Below are positions 1 through 11,669 of a DNA stretch of 64,000 bases, piece after piece (the first letter of the stretch is position 1; every line of letters starts with the position of its first letter). The position numbers were made by a program, and so were the translations under genes. The notes under the pieces were generated by a model. The model did not search any database. It was not told the origin of the DNA and saw nothing but the letters and a program-made list of their open reading frames with translations. Source of the stretch: Litsea cubeba (Eukaryota > Streptophyta > Magnoliopsida > Laurales > Lauraceae); NCBI GenBank assembly GCA_012931725.1, contig CM022949.1:3879934-3943933 (forward strand), in the 5' to 3' direction.

Positions 1-748
1 TAATTCAGTAACTTAATATTTTAATATTGCTATAGTGGTAGTCCTCCAAAGACTGTAAACTAAAGAATAAAAATTGTAAATATTCCCAGGAATTCCCTCC
101 CACCACCTATGGATAGTAGAGTTCAGCTTTATTACCCAGATACATGTACATGCCCAGTGTATTCGTTTTGTATCGAACTGCTACGACACTCGTATCGGTA
201 CCCAATACTGCATCAATACTTTTAGAGTACAACTTTAGCATATCCTACTTACCAAGTCCATTATTCATATAGTTCTTCTAATTTTCTTACTTCTAAGCAT
301 AAAAAATGTTAGAAAGTAATGTAAACAATGATAATCTCATTAATTCAGAAGTGTTAGGACAACTGAATACGTATTTGTGTCCTTGATTTTCATATGTGTG
401 GAGAAGTATCCCCAATCCCCGGTTCCAAGTCTGGACCTGGAGCTGTATTTGGGCATCATAGGATATCAGCTATATGTACCATACAATTTTGCGTTTTGCT
501 CCCTGCTGTTGGACCTTTAAAACAAACACCAAAATGGCAAAATCCAAGGCTTTTTTTTTAACCTGTGACATCAAAGTTCATTGTTGTGATCAATTTATGA
601 AAAAATCATCTTTGCTTTGCCTATTTATATAGAACTTTTTGTAATAACCTTTATTCTTCATTAGTATAAGATCATTGGTATTTTAACTGTCACTTTTCTT
701 TCAAGTACAAGCAGCCTTAACTTGACTTATTCTCCGTATTTTCATTAG
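1..748. other. upstream intron of the TGS1-like gene
   Basis: AT-rich non-coding sequence with no convincing exon. It ends in a pyrimidine-rich stretch and an AG at 747-748 that fits the acceptor of the first visible TGS1-like exon. The reading frame upstream of that exon is closed by a stop at 718-720, so the 5' coding part must come from exons to the left of the window. No repeat was recognised here. Confidence 0.5.
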
Positions 749-992
749 CTAAGAGACTCAAGATGCTAAAACCATCCATCTCAGAAGGAATCAGCCCACT
801 TGTTTCTAAGTACTGGCACCAAAGGTACAATCTTTTCTCGAGATATGATGAAGGTATTAAGATGGATGAAGAAGGATGGTTTTCTGTTACTCCTGAAGAT
901 GTTGCTATCAGGCATGCTGAGAGGAGTGGCGGTGGAACTATCATTGACGGTTTTGCAGGAGTTGGTGGCAATGCAATTCAGTTTGCAAGAAT
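749..992 (+). CDS. TGS1: TGS1-like exon with SAM-binding motif I
   Basis: The exon reads KYWHQRYNLFSRYDEG, then EEGWFSVTPE and the glycine-rich SAM motif DGFAGVGGN. The acceptor is AG at 747-748. The donor is GTAGGT at 993-998 and splits a Met codon (AT|G) that the next exon completes. The ATG at 763 is internal, so it is not taken as the gene start. Confidence 0.88.
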
Positions 993-3900
993 GTAGGTCC
1001 CTGATGTTAGGATAATGAAGATATCTTGGGATATTTGATATAACTTTAGGATATAATTTAGAATTTACATAATATTTGATTATCATGTTTACCATATTTG
1101 TCTTCTTGATTTACTGCCACTGTAATCTTTTTAATGATATCATAATACATAACTATTTCATGATAAATCTTTCTAATCTGCACCCGAAGTCTTGAGTTTA
1201 TGGGTTTTTTTTTTTGGTAGAGGAATTGTGAATTTTCTTCCTGATGTCACTGCAAGTTGAGAGTTGTTGGATTACAATTCACATTTGTTAGTTTTCAGAT
1301 ATTGAAATCTTTTATCTGACATTTACACTGCATTTTGATGCATCCAACTGACAAGCAGTTTGACTACTTTGGCTTAATGGATGGTTATTCTCTCTTCCAC
1401 GTGTTTGAGGTGGCACAAAAACAGAAACCTTGTTTGGTAATGTACTTCTTTTCTGCCTTCTTTCTGTCCTAAATCATTATCAGCAGCAATCACAATACTG
1501 GACTGAAGATGGAAAATCAGTATCTTGCTAATGTGAGCTTGTTATTATCATGATGCCCCAAGAGCATGATGGAATAGTAACTATTCATTTGGCCAAAATA
1601 TTTAATTTCCATTGAAGATTTTGTTTTAGCTCATAGGAAAATTTGATGCATTTGATTTTAAGTGGCTAATGTTAATTGGAGCTTGGTTAGGGATTACTGG
1701 CGGGAAAAAAAAACAAATGGATGAGTGCCACTTAAGAATTTTGCTGATACAAAGGTATTTGCAGCATGAACATGTAGATCTTCATGTCTAATGTCTGTGT
1801 GAATTGTGGATGATTATGTCAGTATGTCCATCAAAATTTAACAAGCAGTTAGCTTTTTCTCAATAAGTTTCTTTATATTTAATTTTGTGTAGAATGTGCA
1901 CAATTTTTTCTCCCTTCCATATTACAGTAACTATAATTTTGTATGTGAGTCAGTTAACACATATCTGAGATCCAGCTCCCATCAGTTGGGCCCATCTCAA
2001 GAGTAATCATAATCTAAAATGTCATCTTCATCAGGTGATTCTAATCACCAAATCAGAGCACTTGAAAAGACTGCAAATGGATAGTCGAAAGTGGAAAATG
2101 GAGCACTATTTTCTGAATGATCTGATTTATAGCTCTGCCTACTGATATAGCAAGGCCTGAAGGCGTCAGGTTGGTCGTTTCGGGATATGGAAGGGGAGGA
2201 GGGCTCACACAAGTCAGTGAAGGACCCCCATAAGGCCTTTCTGAAGTGTGGCCCACATGGCCAGGGGGGAAGAAAAGGGATGGGCTTACTGTTGGTGGTG
2301 CTGAATTAATTTGTTCAAACTATAGAATTCGTTGTTTGAGTATGTTCTTTATAATTAAATGCACGGTTTTCATTAACGAGTTCTAAAGCTCTGTTCTCTG
2401 TTGCTAAGGCTTATTCAGATGTGAATGAATATTTGTGCAATTTGCTTTAACCATTGCATTTGTTCTAGTAGGTCTTATCATGTTGTTGCCATTGATGTTG
2501 ATCCTCAAAAGGTTTTAATGGCCTTTAATAATGCAAAGATATATGGAGTGAAAGATTACATTGATTTCATAGTAGGGGATTTTTTCCAACTCGCTCCACA
2601 TCTTAAGGTACATGAATAATGTCCTTACTTCTCATGCTTAGATGCTGATGACTCAAATAAATGTTTGATATCATTTGTACTCCATTTCTCTCCATTCTCT
2701 GTAATACCAATAAAAAGTATCTCATGGGATGCAATATTTTCTGCTTTGACAGTTTGTGGTTCCGTCTGTATCATTAACTCAAGACTATTTTAGTTTCTGT
2801 CATACATTAATGAGTTGTAAAAACCTCCTTCCTACCAGTGACAAAGTTGAGTAAGATGGTTCCCTTCATTTTACTTTCAGTATTAGATATGATAAATGAG
2901 TTTTTTGGGTCCCATTGGTGGCAATGCCACACAATTGTCATTGCCGTTGAAGAGTTTTCCTCTTGGCGATAAGGATTGGCCTTAAAAAGAAGCAATGACA
3001 TGAATAGGGCTGACCTTAGAGAAGTGGAATTCAAGTCCTCTTGCCATATAAGGCAAATTAACTTTTGCGATAAGCTGGGCTAGAGGGTACAATTGCACTC
3101 CTTTGAAGTTAGCACATGTAGTTGACGATACACATGTTAAGCAGCTTTCAAATCATTTGTTTATAAATTTTGATGGGTAAATGGGGAAGCTGATATCCTA
3201 GCTAAACTTCTTGTGTCACAGCTGATTTTGGTTTTTGGAACTGAAGTCCCTCTTCCAGGTTAAGCTAATGATGCAATTCAGGGAGGAGCCTGACCAGACC
3301 ATTGTCAATTTGACTTGCACCTTTCCTAGCTCGACAATTCCCAAATCCAAGTGTTAAATTAGCCTGCTGCTGTTTTATGCCCAGAAATCCATGTTTTGAC
3401 CATGGAGATCTGGGCTTGAATCCCAGAAGTTTTCAAATGTACAATCTGATTCTGGATTGACGAATAGGGCTCAGATGTTGATGATGAGATATGATTGGTT
3501 ACCTAATTACTGCAGAATTGGTTTGGTACGAGCTCCAGGTGATTCTCTTTAGAAAGCTCTACCCGTTTTAGCCAATAAATGTACAAAATTCAGCAGCCTT
3601 GCTTTAAAACTCAACAATTAATTGCGTTTAATGTGGATCCATGAACTCATATAAAACAACTCCTAACAATTTAATCTGATCTTTAGCACTGTTCAATGTT
3701 TTAGACAACCTTAATCCCACTCGATATGCAGGAATAGTTGTCAGAATAATGGACCAAGTCCCAACTGTATGTGCAATAAATCAGCCCACAAAATATGTAC
3801 TTTCTGGTTTCAGAACTTTGCAATCAGATTCTGTCTTCTATTTCCAACACATATGAGCAACACCCATATAGGAAACAATCTTAATCTTGATGCAACCACT

Positions 3901-6781
3901 CACTCAGCCTGTATTCATATAAGAATAGATGAGAAGCAGAACACACGTAAAATCAAGTTATCTGCTGACCATTTTATATGCCAAAACAAACACAAAAATA
4001 CCATATTCATGATGTTTTCACTCCTTAATCTCCTTTCTTTATCAAATCTCAGTAAAAGTCAATTATAACTACCTTAGTATCCAGCCCTACTAGCATTATA
4101 TATTTCTTTAGCTTAAAGAGAGGTCTGCCTTCATCTAAACCATCAAACTCTTGTCAAGCTATCTAAATATCTAAATCATAGCCATTATAATTAATTAAAA
4201 TACTTCAACCAATGAATTGTCTTTAATGGTTATCTGTCCACATCTGTGGTATGACCCAGGTCATTGATGGGTCAAACGTTTGTATTGTGGTCCACATATT
4301 CATTCCACACCAACTCATGCATCAGCTAGGTAGAGTATTGTGGAAGGTGAATCAGTGTATTCTGAGGCTCTTGCTTTGAGGATCTTTCCTTCCTGTTGTC
4401 GTACTTCCATTTTCTGTTTTTATTTTTAGCAATTCACTTTCCTTTAAAGAAAAAAAAAGAATTTTCATTTAAATCTGTTGTGGACATGGTTTGTATTTTC
4501 TTCTCTTGGTCAAGTGGAATGCATTTTGCAAGAACATAATTCACAGGGGTGCCAAAGCGGCCATTCAAAGAAATGGGTGCCAAAGCAGAGGGCAAATAGT
4601 GCCTAAACTACCCTTAAAATAATTGGATTATAGCATAATACGGATGTTTATCTATGCAAAAAGGTGAATATACTTTTACCAGAAGTATAAATCTTTAGCA
4701 GTCAGTTCTGCCAGTGGGCTTATTCCCCCTCGAACTGTTAATTGTTTAAATGTGCAACTGAAAGTTTAATTCTTGATTGCTCTGAGTGTTCAAAATTGTA
4801 AATTTAAGGTACTTTTCTCTCATTGTATGTCTTGATTTTGTTCAGGGTGATGTTGTGTTTCTTTCACCACCATGGGGTGGTCCAAGTTACGGCAAAATGG
4901 AGAACTTTACCCTTGATTTTCTCAAGCCAAAAGATGGGTATGGATTGTTCTTCATTTATTTCATGAACATGGTGTGTGTATGTACAATAAGCTTGACAGT
5001 GTCCAAGTTTTTTTAGGTCACCATTTCTCATCCTTCTCATTTGACTTCGATGTTCCATCGATACCATGTGTTTATATGCATACCAGAACAATGGTTTAAT
5101 TATTTTAGTAGAAGAAATGTTATTGTTGTATCAGAAACCACATGTCAAGTGTCTAGTTTCACGCCTATCCTATAATCCCAAGGCTGTGATCTGGTTGTTG
5201 AAAAGAAAATGGTTCTAAATAGTAAATTTCGAGATCATATCTTTAGGATGATCTGATGGGCCTGAAACTTGATCCTCTCCTCGTCCTCAAGGTCCTGTTT
5301 ACATCTCACTACCCCCTGTGAATTGGCACTAACCAAGTGGGCCCTACAGACTGCAGTCCCATGGCACTTAGTGGATAATGAACTTCACTTATGGACATAT
5401 ATGTGAGGTTTTTTTCAGATATCCACTTGAATTAGTAGGTGTAAGGTCATGAAAGTCTCATTGGAATTTGTGAATGGCCTAAAAATTAGCACTATCATAT
5501 TATCTATTTCTAACTTCTGATTTAATTTTTTGAAGTTTAATGGTTGGAGAGGGAGTCGGAGGGATCATTGCTATATTTGGTCACCATAGATCTGTTTAGG
5601 AGTAATATGATTCATGGTATTAGCTAAAATGTACGTATTAGTGCTTAGAGATTTGGGAACTTGATTTGATTTGAGTGGTCTCCAAGTTGACTATTTCAAG
5701 CAATCTGACTGTCGCTCATACTCCTTTGACTGACCCAACTCAGTGGCCTACCTGGTTGATTTGACTCACCATTACATTTGAGTCCATTCAGGTTTTAGAA
5801 ATATGCTTCATATAAAATTCTATATGAATTACGTTCTTTTCAGTGAGTCACCTATTGAAACCTATGTTGCATAGCTATGCTAAATGGCTAACCATGATGT
5901 GTAGCACCTAGGAAATTGTCCAAGTGCTTGGGAAAGGGGAAGATGCATTCAAAATTAAATTATTTATTATAATTACGAGCACTATGTTGACCTCATCTAG
6001 TGTTGCTTTTGAGTTTCTATATGGAGACCAGCAACTTGGCAATAATTATCGAGCTTAATATGGTTTATTATCAAGGTAACAAGATAGATAACAAATGCAC
6101 GTTCTTCCCAACTGCTAGCAATTGCTTATCAGTTATGACCTGTATAAGCCATATTCTATATCCGGATCCTAGGATCCTCATATTTAAGAGATTGGTATGT
6201 AGGATATGATGGAGCAGCATCCTGTACCTGTGTCCTAGGCTAGCACAGGTACTCTGGCATTGTTTGGAGGATCCAAACAACCCTCATATGCTTCTTAGCA
6301 TGGTTTGTATTTGGTGCTTTTATGTTAGTTCTTGTGGAGTTACTGATTCAATGTTCATCAGACATTGATGGGAAAACTAATAGAAAGTTACATGCAGATA
6401 TTCTTTGTTGCAGGTTGCTCAAAGAATAACACCTAATATAATTATGTTCTTACCTCGTAATGTGGACTTAAATCAAGTGGAAGAGCTTTCTTGGCTATCA
6501 TCACCTCCGTTACACTTTGAGGTATTACTATCAGTCCGCTTTTTGGTTGGGAGCACAGTTCTTTGTCACAAATTTTTTTGGCCACACTCACATAAAAGGA
6601 TATGTTACTTTGCAAGTGATGAAGATCATTTAACTCAACATTGTATCATTTCTATTTGAATGATACTTGGGCCAACACCAATTAATGGGAGGCGATTTTG
6701 ACTCTATGAATTACCTCACGAGTAGTGAGAACCACCTTGTAAGTTCTGTATAGTTTATATGTCAGCTGCACAGAAGTCATT

Positions 6782-6852
<71 letters not shown>

Positions 6853-7074
6853 TGCCAACTTGATTGATTTTCTTCTTCAGTCCTTAAATTCTCCCTGCGA
6901 TCCCTTTGTATACTTAAGATATCCATATTTGCCCTTCCCTTTAAGCAGGATTGTGCTATCTTAGTCTAACTTGTTCGCAACGTTCAGGTTGAAGAAAATT
7001 ATGTAGATGGTTACTTGAAGGGCATCACTGCCTATTTTGGTGATACTGCTCAGAGGTCACATGCATTGTTTTAA
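749..7074 (+). CDS. TGS1: TGS1-like trimethylguanosine synthase, 3' part, 5 exons
   Basis: Proposed CDS is 749-992, 2472-2607, 4846-4937, 6398-6521 and 6988-7074, 683 nt or about 227 codons, stop TAA at 7072-7074. All four introns are GT-AG and every junction keeps frame. The family converts the m7G cap of snRNAs and snoRNAs to the 2,2,7-trimethyl form using S-adenosylmethionine, in the nucleus or Cajal body. The sequence shows the SAM-binding motif IDGFAGVGGNAIQFA in exon 1, the acidic loop VVAIDVDP in exon 2, the catalytic and cap-stacking motif SPPWGGPSY in exon 3, and the conserved block NIIMFLPRNVD in exon 4. Plant TGS1 proteins are usually longer at the N terminus, so upstream exons are missing from the window. 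The next gene lies 4.5 kb downstream on the same strand and is unrelated in function. Confidence 0.9.
993..2471 (+). other. TGS1-like intron, no element recognised
   Basis: Intron of 1,479 bp, AT-rich, with short poly-T and poly-A runs. No repeat, RNA gene or coding block was recognised. Confidence 0.6.
2472..2607 (+). CDS. TGS1: TGS1-like exon with acidic SAM loop
   Basis: The exon encodes SYHVVAIDVDPQKVLMAFNN followed by a segment ending DFFQLAPHLK. AIDVDP is the second SAM-contacting motif of this methyltransferase family. Taking the second of two adjacent AGs (2470-2471) supplies the single G needed to complete the split Met codon. The donor is GTACAT. Confidence 0.88.
2608..4845 (+). 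other. TGS1-like intron, no element recognised
   Basis: Intron of 2,238 bp. Short chance ORFs are present but none resembles a known protein, and no terminal repeats were found. Confidence 0.6.
4846..4937 (+). CDS. TGS1: TGS1-like exon with SPPWGG catalytic motif
   Basis: The exon reads GDVVFLSPPWGGPSYGKMEN and continues to LKPKDG. SPPWGG is the TGS1 signature, and its Trp stacks on the m7G base in the known family. The acceptor follows TTTTGTTCAG. The donor GTATGG leaves two bases (GG) of the last Gly codon. Confidence 0.9.
4938..6397 (+). other. TGS1-like intron, no element recognised
   Basis: Intron of 1,460 bp, AT-rich, without recognisable repeats or coding blocks. Confidence 0.6.
6398..6521 (+). 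CDS. TGS1: TGS1-like exon (VAQRITPNIIMFLPRNVD)
   Basis: The exon must start at 6398, after ATGCAG, so that the split Gly codon joins YSLLQVAQRITPN in frame. A second AG only 16 nt downstream (6412-6413) looks like a good acceptor but would shift frame. The donor is GTATTA at 6522. Confidence 0.85.
6782..6849. repeat. (CT)n microsatellite in a TGS1-like intron
   Basis: About 34 uninterrupted CT units lie in the last TGS1-like intron, 139 bp upstream of the terminal exon. A tract this long is likely length-polymorphic. Confidence 0.97.
6988..7074 (+). CDS. TGS1: TGS1-like terminal exon
   Basis: The exon encodes VEENYVDGYLKGITAYFGDT and ends AQRSHALF with stop TAA at 7072-7074. The acceptor follows ACGTTCAG. 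LKGITAYFG is the usual C-terminal block of plant TGS1-like proteins, so this is taken as the last exon. Confidence 0.82.
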   Translation, partial: VEENYVDGYLKGITAYFGDTAQRSHALF

Positions 7075-8805
7075 TTGGGTTGAGCTTCAACGATGGTAAA
7101 TCTTATCTTTTAAGTTACTCATCAGCTGACTAAAACTAATTTGCCCTTTTATTTTCTGTCTTGAATTTGTTTCCTCTAGTTGTGCAAGTTAAATCCTAAA
7201 GTGATAAGTTAGTTTAGTTTTCAGTAGACAGCCACATGTCATGACAAACAAGAAAATGAACAAAATTCATTTTCTTGTGCATGTGGTTCTACTTATTTTC
7301 CATGGTGTTTGTCCATCAAACCTATCCCATTATCTAATCTATAGATATTTCTTTCACCACTTGAAATGTGCACCTTTGGCAATTTCTTAATTTTTACTGT
7401 GCATGTGTTATACAAAGATTGAAGAACTGTATGGTTGGCTTCTGCAACATACAGGTATCAATGTGCATTGGTCATGTGAATGTCAACAGTATTCAGCTGC
7501 CATTTAAACACACACAAGGGACTGCTTCTGTGACTTGCAATATATATCCTCTAAAAAATTGCAGGCAGCCAGTTGTAATGTTCATCCAGTTGGCTCGCTC
7601 CTTGTGATTTTTCTACTGTGAAGCAACGATAATGATTCGATCATCTGGTGATTTGTATCATACTTGGATTTGAAGTTTCTTTCTTATCCTTTAACTTTTT
7701 CAGATTTAGTTTTCTAAATCTTGACTGAATTCTATATTCTAGATTATATCATTAACAGTTTCTGTCATCGTTGCACATGTTCTGTAATTCACAGTACTTT
7801 TTCCTTTGAATGGTACTGATGAAATTTCAATAGCCGGAATTATGAAGTATGGGAAAGATTCATATACAGTAGGAATACACATGTCAAAGGGCCAAAAACG
7901 CGGATAAAAGGAGGGTCCCACTCACTTACTCCCCCACAAGTAAAAAGCTCACCCTAGCTTGGGTAGCCTATAAATTTCAAAAACATGTTGATGAGATGAT
8001 TCTATATCATAATTGATTAACAAAACAGGCAACTGAATTAATAGTAAAGGTTCAATTTTAACTTTGAGCTGTCCATCTGGGATGCCCCACTTTGTGTTTC
8101 CCATCATCTGTATGACCCTAACAATCTGATTGGTGTGACACACAAAAAAGAAAAAAAAAAAAAGGATGGTCAAGATGGAAAAGAAAACTTTAGAATACCA
8201 ATTATCAATCTGTATGCCTATCCTGTGGGTCTCACACACACAAAATTCTATAGATAACTAATTCACAGAGTCATTTTGTATTTAATAAGGTCAGTGTGTC
8301 TCACAAACTCTGCCTGTAGTTATTTTAACAACCAAGAGAGATCCAATCTCCTAAGCCTAATTGTAAGTAGCAGGGCAAGTCTGGGCCAAACTGTTTGATG
8401 TCAACTGCACCTGAGACTCGAATCCATCGAATTGTAGGACCTTCTGGTTATGGCAATTGTTAGAAGAAATGGCCATTGTTAATATGCAACAATAGTTAGA
8501 TAGATGTCTTCCATTCCGAGGGATTTGGTCAAGGTGGGAGAGCTCCCCCTGGCCAGGGCTTGTGCTAAGAGTTCAAGGAGCTGGATTTTTTTTTGCAAAA
8601 ACAGGAGTCAATCAATCTCAATGATTTTAGTTTTTGATGAAATATTTATTCTTCACCAAACAGTGGAAAAATCTATTTTTCCGCGGATATATGGTAATTT
8701 TTCTACGGAAAATGGTTAGAGAAATCTTGAGTTGAAATGAGTGGAACTCCATAGTGGGGGCCTAGCCATTATTTATAATGAACGTCCTCCCAATGTATTT
8801 GTTAT
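7075..8805. other. 3' UTR and intergenic spacer of the TGS1-like gene
   Basis: AT-rich sequence after the TGS1-like stop codon. The proximal part should contain the 3' UTR, but no single poly(A) signal stands out. No tRNA, rRNA, mobile element or coding block was recognised. Confidence 0.5.
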
Positions 8806-8810
8806 CCAGG

Positions 8811-9256
8811 GATGCTCAAGGACTGTGCCCGCCTGAGCCCGCTTTGGGGACACGGGTCGGGCTTGGACCTAAAATCTAGGCCAATTTAATATGAGGCTGG
8901 ACATGGATTCAGTTTAGAGAGCCCAAAGCCCGGCCCGGCCCAGCCTGAATAAGATATATAAATTAAGCAAAAACTAGAATTTTTTTATTAGATGGGGATT
9001 CAAGCACATGCACTTTTAGGACCCAACCAATTGCGTTACAAATTTTTGGTAATTAACAGAAGACATTTTTTTAAAATAATAAAAAAGATCCAGCTGGGCT
9101 TGGGCTTAACCATTTTCAGTTGGGACGGGTTTGGGCCAAGCACTTTTGTTTTGAGTCGGTCTTGGGCTGGGCTTGGGTCAATGGTTTAAAGTAAGGCCGA
9201 GCCTAGATATTGCTCAACCTAGCCCAACCCAACAAAACCCATAAACACCCCTACTC
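8811..9256. mobile_element. degraded hAT-type MITE
   Basis: The left end AGGGATGCTCAAG and the right end AAACACCCCTA form imperfect inverted ends. They resemble those of the better-preserved element at 51484-51949. The interior is rich in GGGCTTGGGC-type words, also as in that element. No target-site duplication could be found, so the exact ends are uncertain. Confidence 0.5.
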
Positions 9257-9465
9257 AAATGTATCCCAATAGGAGCTGGTTCAAATGTATCCCAATAGGA
9301 GTTGGTCCTACCATAAGATTGACCACTTAATAAAAGCATGATTATTCATTATCACATTTTTTTTATCGAATGATTAATCCTTTGGTGGGACCGACTCCTA
9401 CTACAATAAAATTCAAGGATAACTCATGATTTTTATTTTAATTGGAGTCAGTCAAGGATAACTCA
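9257..9465. repeat. short direct repeats before the SINE
   Basis: Two near-identical copies of CAAATGTATCCCAATAGGAG lie at about 9256-9298. An 18-bp direct repeat starting CAAGGATAACTCATG occurs near 9413 and 9453. The interior has inverted words around GGAGTTGGTCC and GGGACCGACTCC. This is probably a short element remnant of unknown type. Confidence 0.4.
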
Positions 9466-9469
9466 TGAT

Positions 9470-9639
9470 GGGCCCAAGGGGTAGCTCAGTTGGCCTAGGA
9501 CCATGGTTTGCACCCAGAGGTTGTAAGTTCGAAGCTACCCTACCACACAAGGGCTACATGGGAGTTTACCTGGATTTTCTCTGGACCCGGGGGATTAGTC
9601 CAGCCCAAAAGTTAAAAACTTCATATAAAAAAAAAAAAT
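9470..9639 (+). mobile_element. tRNA-derived SINE
   Basis: A pol III promoter is visible: an A-box-like GGTAGCTCAGTTGG around 9480-9493 and a B-box-like GTAAGTTCGAAGC at 9523-9535. The body has no reading frame and ends in an A-rich tail (9627-9638). The flanks TCATGATGGG (left) and TCATTATGGG (right) look like an imperfect target duplication. SINEs are copied by a LINE reverse transcriptase supplied in trans. The spacing of the boxes and the tail make this a SINE rather than a functional tRNA gene. Confidence 0.75.
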
Positions 9640-11460
9640 CATTATGGGATGGCATTTATTGGAAGCAGCTCAAATTTGTGTGCTGTGTTTGTAGCTTAGA
9701 GGTTTGACTGCATGGAGAGCCAAATGGCACATGTTTGCCTATGGGAATGGGAGTGTGAGAGTACAAGTTGGCATTTGGGTAGGGTTGCTATTCGGGGTAG
9801 TTTGGTAGTGAGTGTTTTGATTGGGAGGCTTCAGGTTGAGTTTTTCACCATATTCACACATTCTGAAAAAAGGCTTCTATATAATTTTTTTTATATTAAA
9901 ATGTTCTTTTAATAATGGTCAAACTTTACAAACATCAACTATACAATTGTATATTTTGCTTTTGACCAAATTATCTCTGAGAAGAACTCAAATGAGTGAA
10001 ATAATGATTTTGTGATGACTCTCCTTTTCACAAATGCTTTCTTTCAAAACTAAATAAGGGGCCAACCTTTGATCACTCCAAAGAAACCCTTGTTTGGAAC
10101 TAGATCCATTTCAGACCATTTTAAACATTATTTCCCATTATGTTTTATCACAAGAAGTTTACACAATGTATAATCATTATAGTGCAAGGATCTTAAATTA
10201 GGATCATTTGATCGATTTAATACTACACTTCTTAATCCACATCTAAGCCTTTCCATCTCCATGCTTCCCTTGGTCATCATGGTATATAGGCCACACCTAA
10301 CTTGAGTTGAGTTAGAGATTTGCTAGCTTAAAACAAGTAATTTTTTTTATCACATGTCCATAGAGTTCTTTGTTTCACTATTGGAAAGGGAGATTTTAGT
10401 GTATACAAAATAATTGATGGCTTTTGAGGTTGTAAAAAATGCAGGGGCCTATTTGTAAAATCCTTGACCGGGTTCAACACTTTTGACCATTTTTGTGACT
10501 CATTTGTATGGCTTATTGGAATCGGGATCTCAGTGGGTTTACCCACGGTGATTATGGGTGGACCAACCACGGTTCACCAAATCACCGTGGAGCAGCCTGC
10601 CATGCACGTGGGCAGTTGGTTCACCCTAAGCATGAAAATTGGACGGCCTGGCCCATCACGGGAAAAATTCGAGCCATGCTGCACTAGGGCACCTGGTCCG
10701 TGGCCTAGCTCATCTCCAATGACTATATGTTCTTAAAAGCCCCCTTTCGCCAAACGACTATAAAACCGTTAAGCAAAATGCCCCCTTGCAACAGTTATAA
10801 CATTGGGTTGGAGGGGTGGGGTTGTTTGTGTCGTTTCACCATTTTTTACTATTATACCTCTTTCCAATTGCCAAAAAAGCGTCAAATGAGGAGTATTTTC
10901 TATCATTTCAACACTTTGAGTTCTCTCATTTCTCAGCGCTCATCTACTCTCTAATCTCTCTCAATCTTTCTAAGCTTTCCAAGAAAGAACTTCCAAACAT
11001 TTCAATGCTAAGAAGTTTGCTAAAAAATTCTCTCACTAGTCATTACTCATTATCGAAGGAGTTCTCTCTCAATCTCTCATCGGAACTTCTCCATTATCCC
11101 CCCTCTCTCTCTCAGAGGTATTTATTAGTTTAAAATTTAAATTTTACTTGGTAATAATCTTTTGAAGTCTCATCTTCTCTCCATTCTTACGCGGAAATGA
11201 GTTACATAAATATGCCTATCTGCAGATTTGGGTCCCAACTCCTTTCGCTGGGTGAGGGAAAAAAAAAAAACAAAAAAAAACTCTTGGCTTGAGTAGAATA
11301 TGAGGATATATAAAATGGCTAAACGGGCTCTATCTTGAGCTGCTTGAGTTAGACGCTCAGCATCCGAACTATATGCACTTGAGAATACTGACAACTCGAA
11401 CGGTCATGATTGCTTTCATGCCATGTGTCGACTGACTTCAAACACTATACCCTTTTCTTC
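9640..11460. other. intergenic spacer upstream of NUDX3
   Basis: No gene was recognised. The segment contains an 11-bp perfect hairpin (10543-10590) and a TATA-like ATAAAAC near 10762. A CT-rich stretch at 10915-11120 could be a leader or LTR remnant, but no partner repeat was found. Confidence 0.45.
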
Positions 11461-11467
11461 CGCTTTT

Positions 11468-11474
11468 TATATAT
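11468..11474 (+). promoter_or_regulatory. TATA box of NUDX3
   Basis: TTTTTATATATG lies about 85 bp upstream of the proposed ATG at 11557. A pyrimidine-rich patch (CTTCTCTCTCTTTTC, about 11485-11500) follows, as is common at plant core promoters. This predicts a short 5' UTR of roughly 50 nt. Confidence 0.65.
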
Positions 11475-11556
11475 GTAAACGCCACTTCTCTCTCTTTTCA
11501 TCTTCATCTCACAGAGAATTGCGTACATCCAACTCAGTCGTTATTCGTTTTCAGAG

Positions 11557-11669
11557 ATGAATCCTTGCAAAGAAACCGAAGCAGCATATCATCATCAACA
11601 ACAACAAGAAGAAGAGCTCTTAGATGTTGTCACAAAATCCGGAGAGAAGACGAGCATTTCCAAACCCAG
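11557..11669 (+). CDS. NUDX3: NUDX3 exon 1 (start)
   Basis: The ATG at 11557 opens MNPCKETEAAYHHQQQQEEE, followed by LLDVVTKSGEKTSISKP. GEKTSISKPR is the conserved N-terminal block of plant NUDX3, which fixes both start region and frame. The exon ends ...CCCAG and the intron begins GCCAGT, so this is a GC donor. The nearby GT at 11674 does not keep frame with exon 2. Confidence 0.85.

Noticed and set aside
763..996. ATG at 763 as the start of an independent short gene
   Set aside because: It lies inside a TGS1-like exon whose acceptor is at 748. The following exons complete the methyltransferase, so this is an internal Met.
4864..5091. Minus-strand frame opposite the SPPWGG exon
   Set aside because: It is the antisense shadow of a well-supported exon.
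9470..9540. Functional tRNA gene
   Set aside because: The A and B boxes are present, but no cloverleaf could be drawn with a proper acceptor stem and anticodon arm. The poly(A) tail indicates a SINE.
10727..11133. Possible small protein gene in the CT-rich segment
   Set aside because: Low-complexity Ser/Leu-rich frames with no domain and no supported splice or start context.
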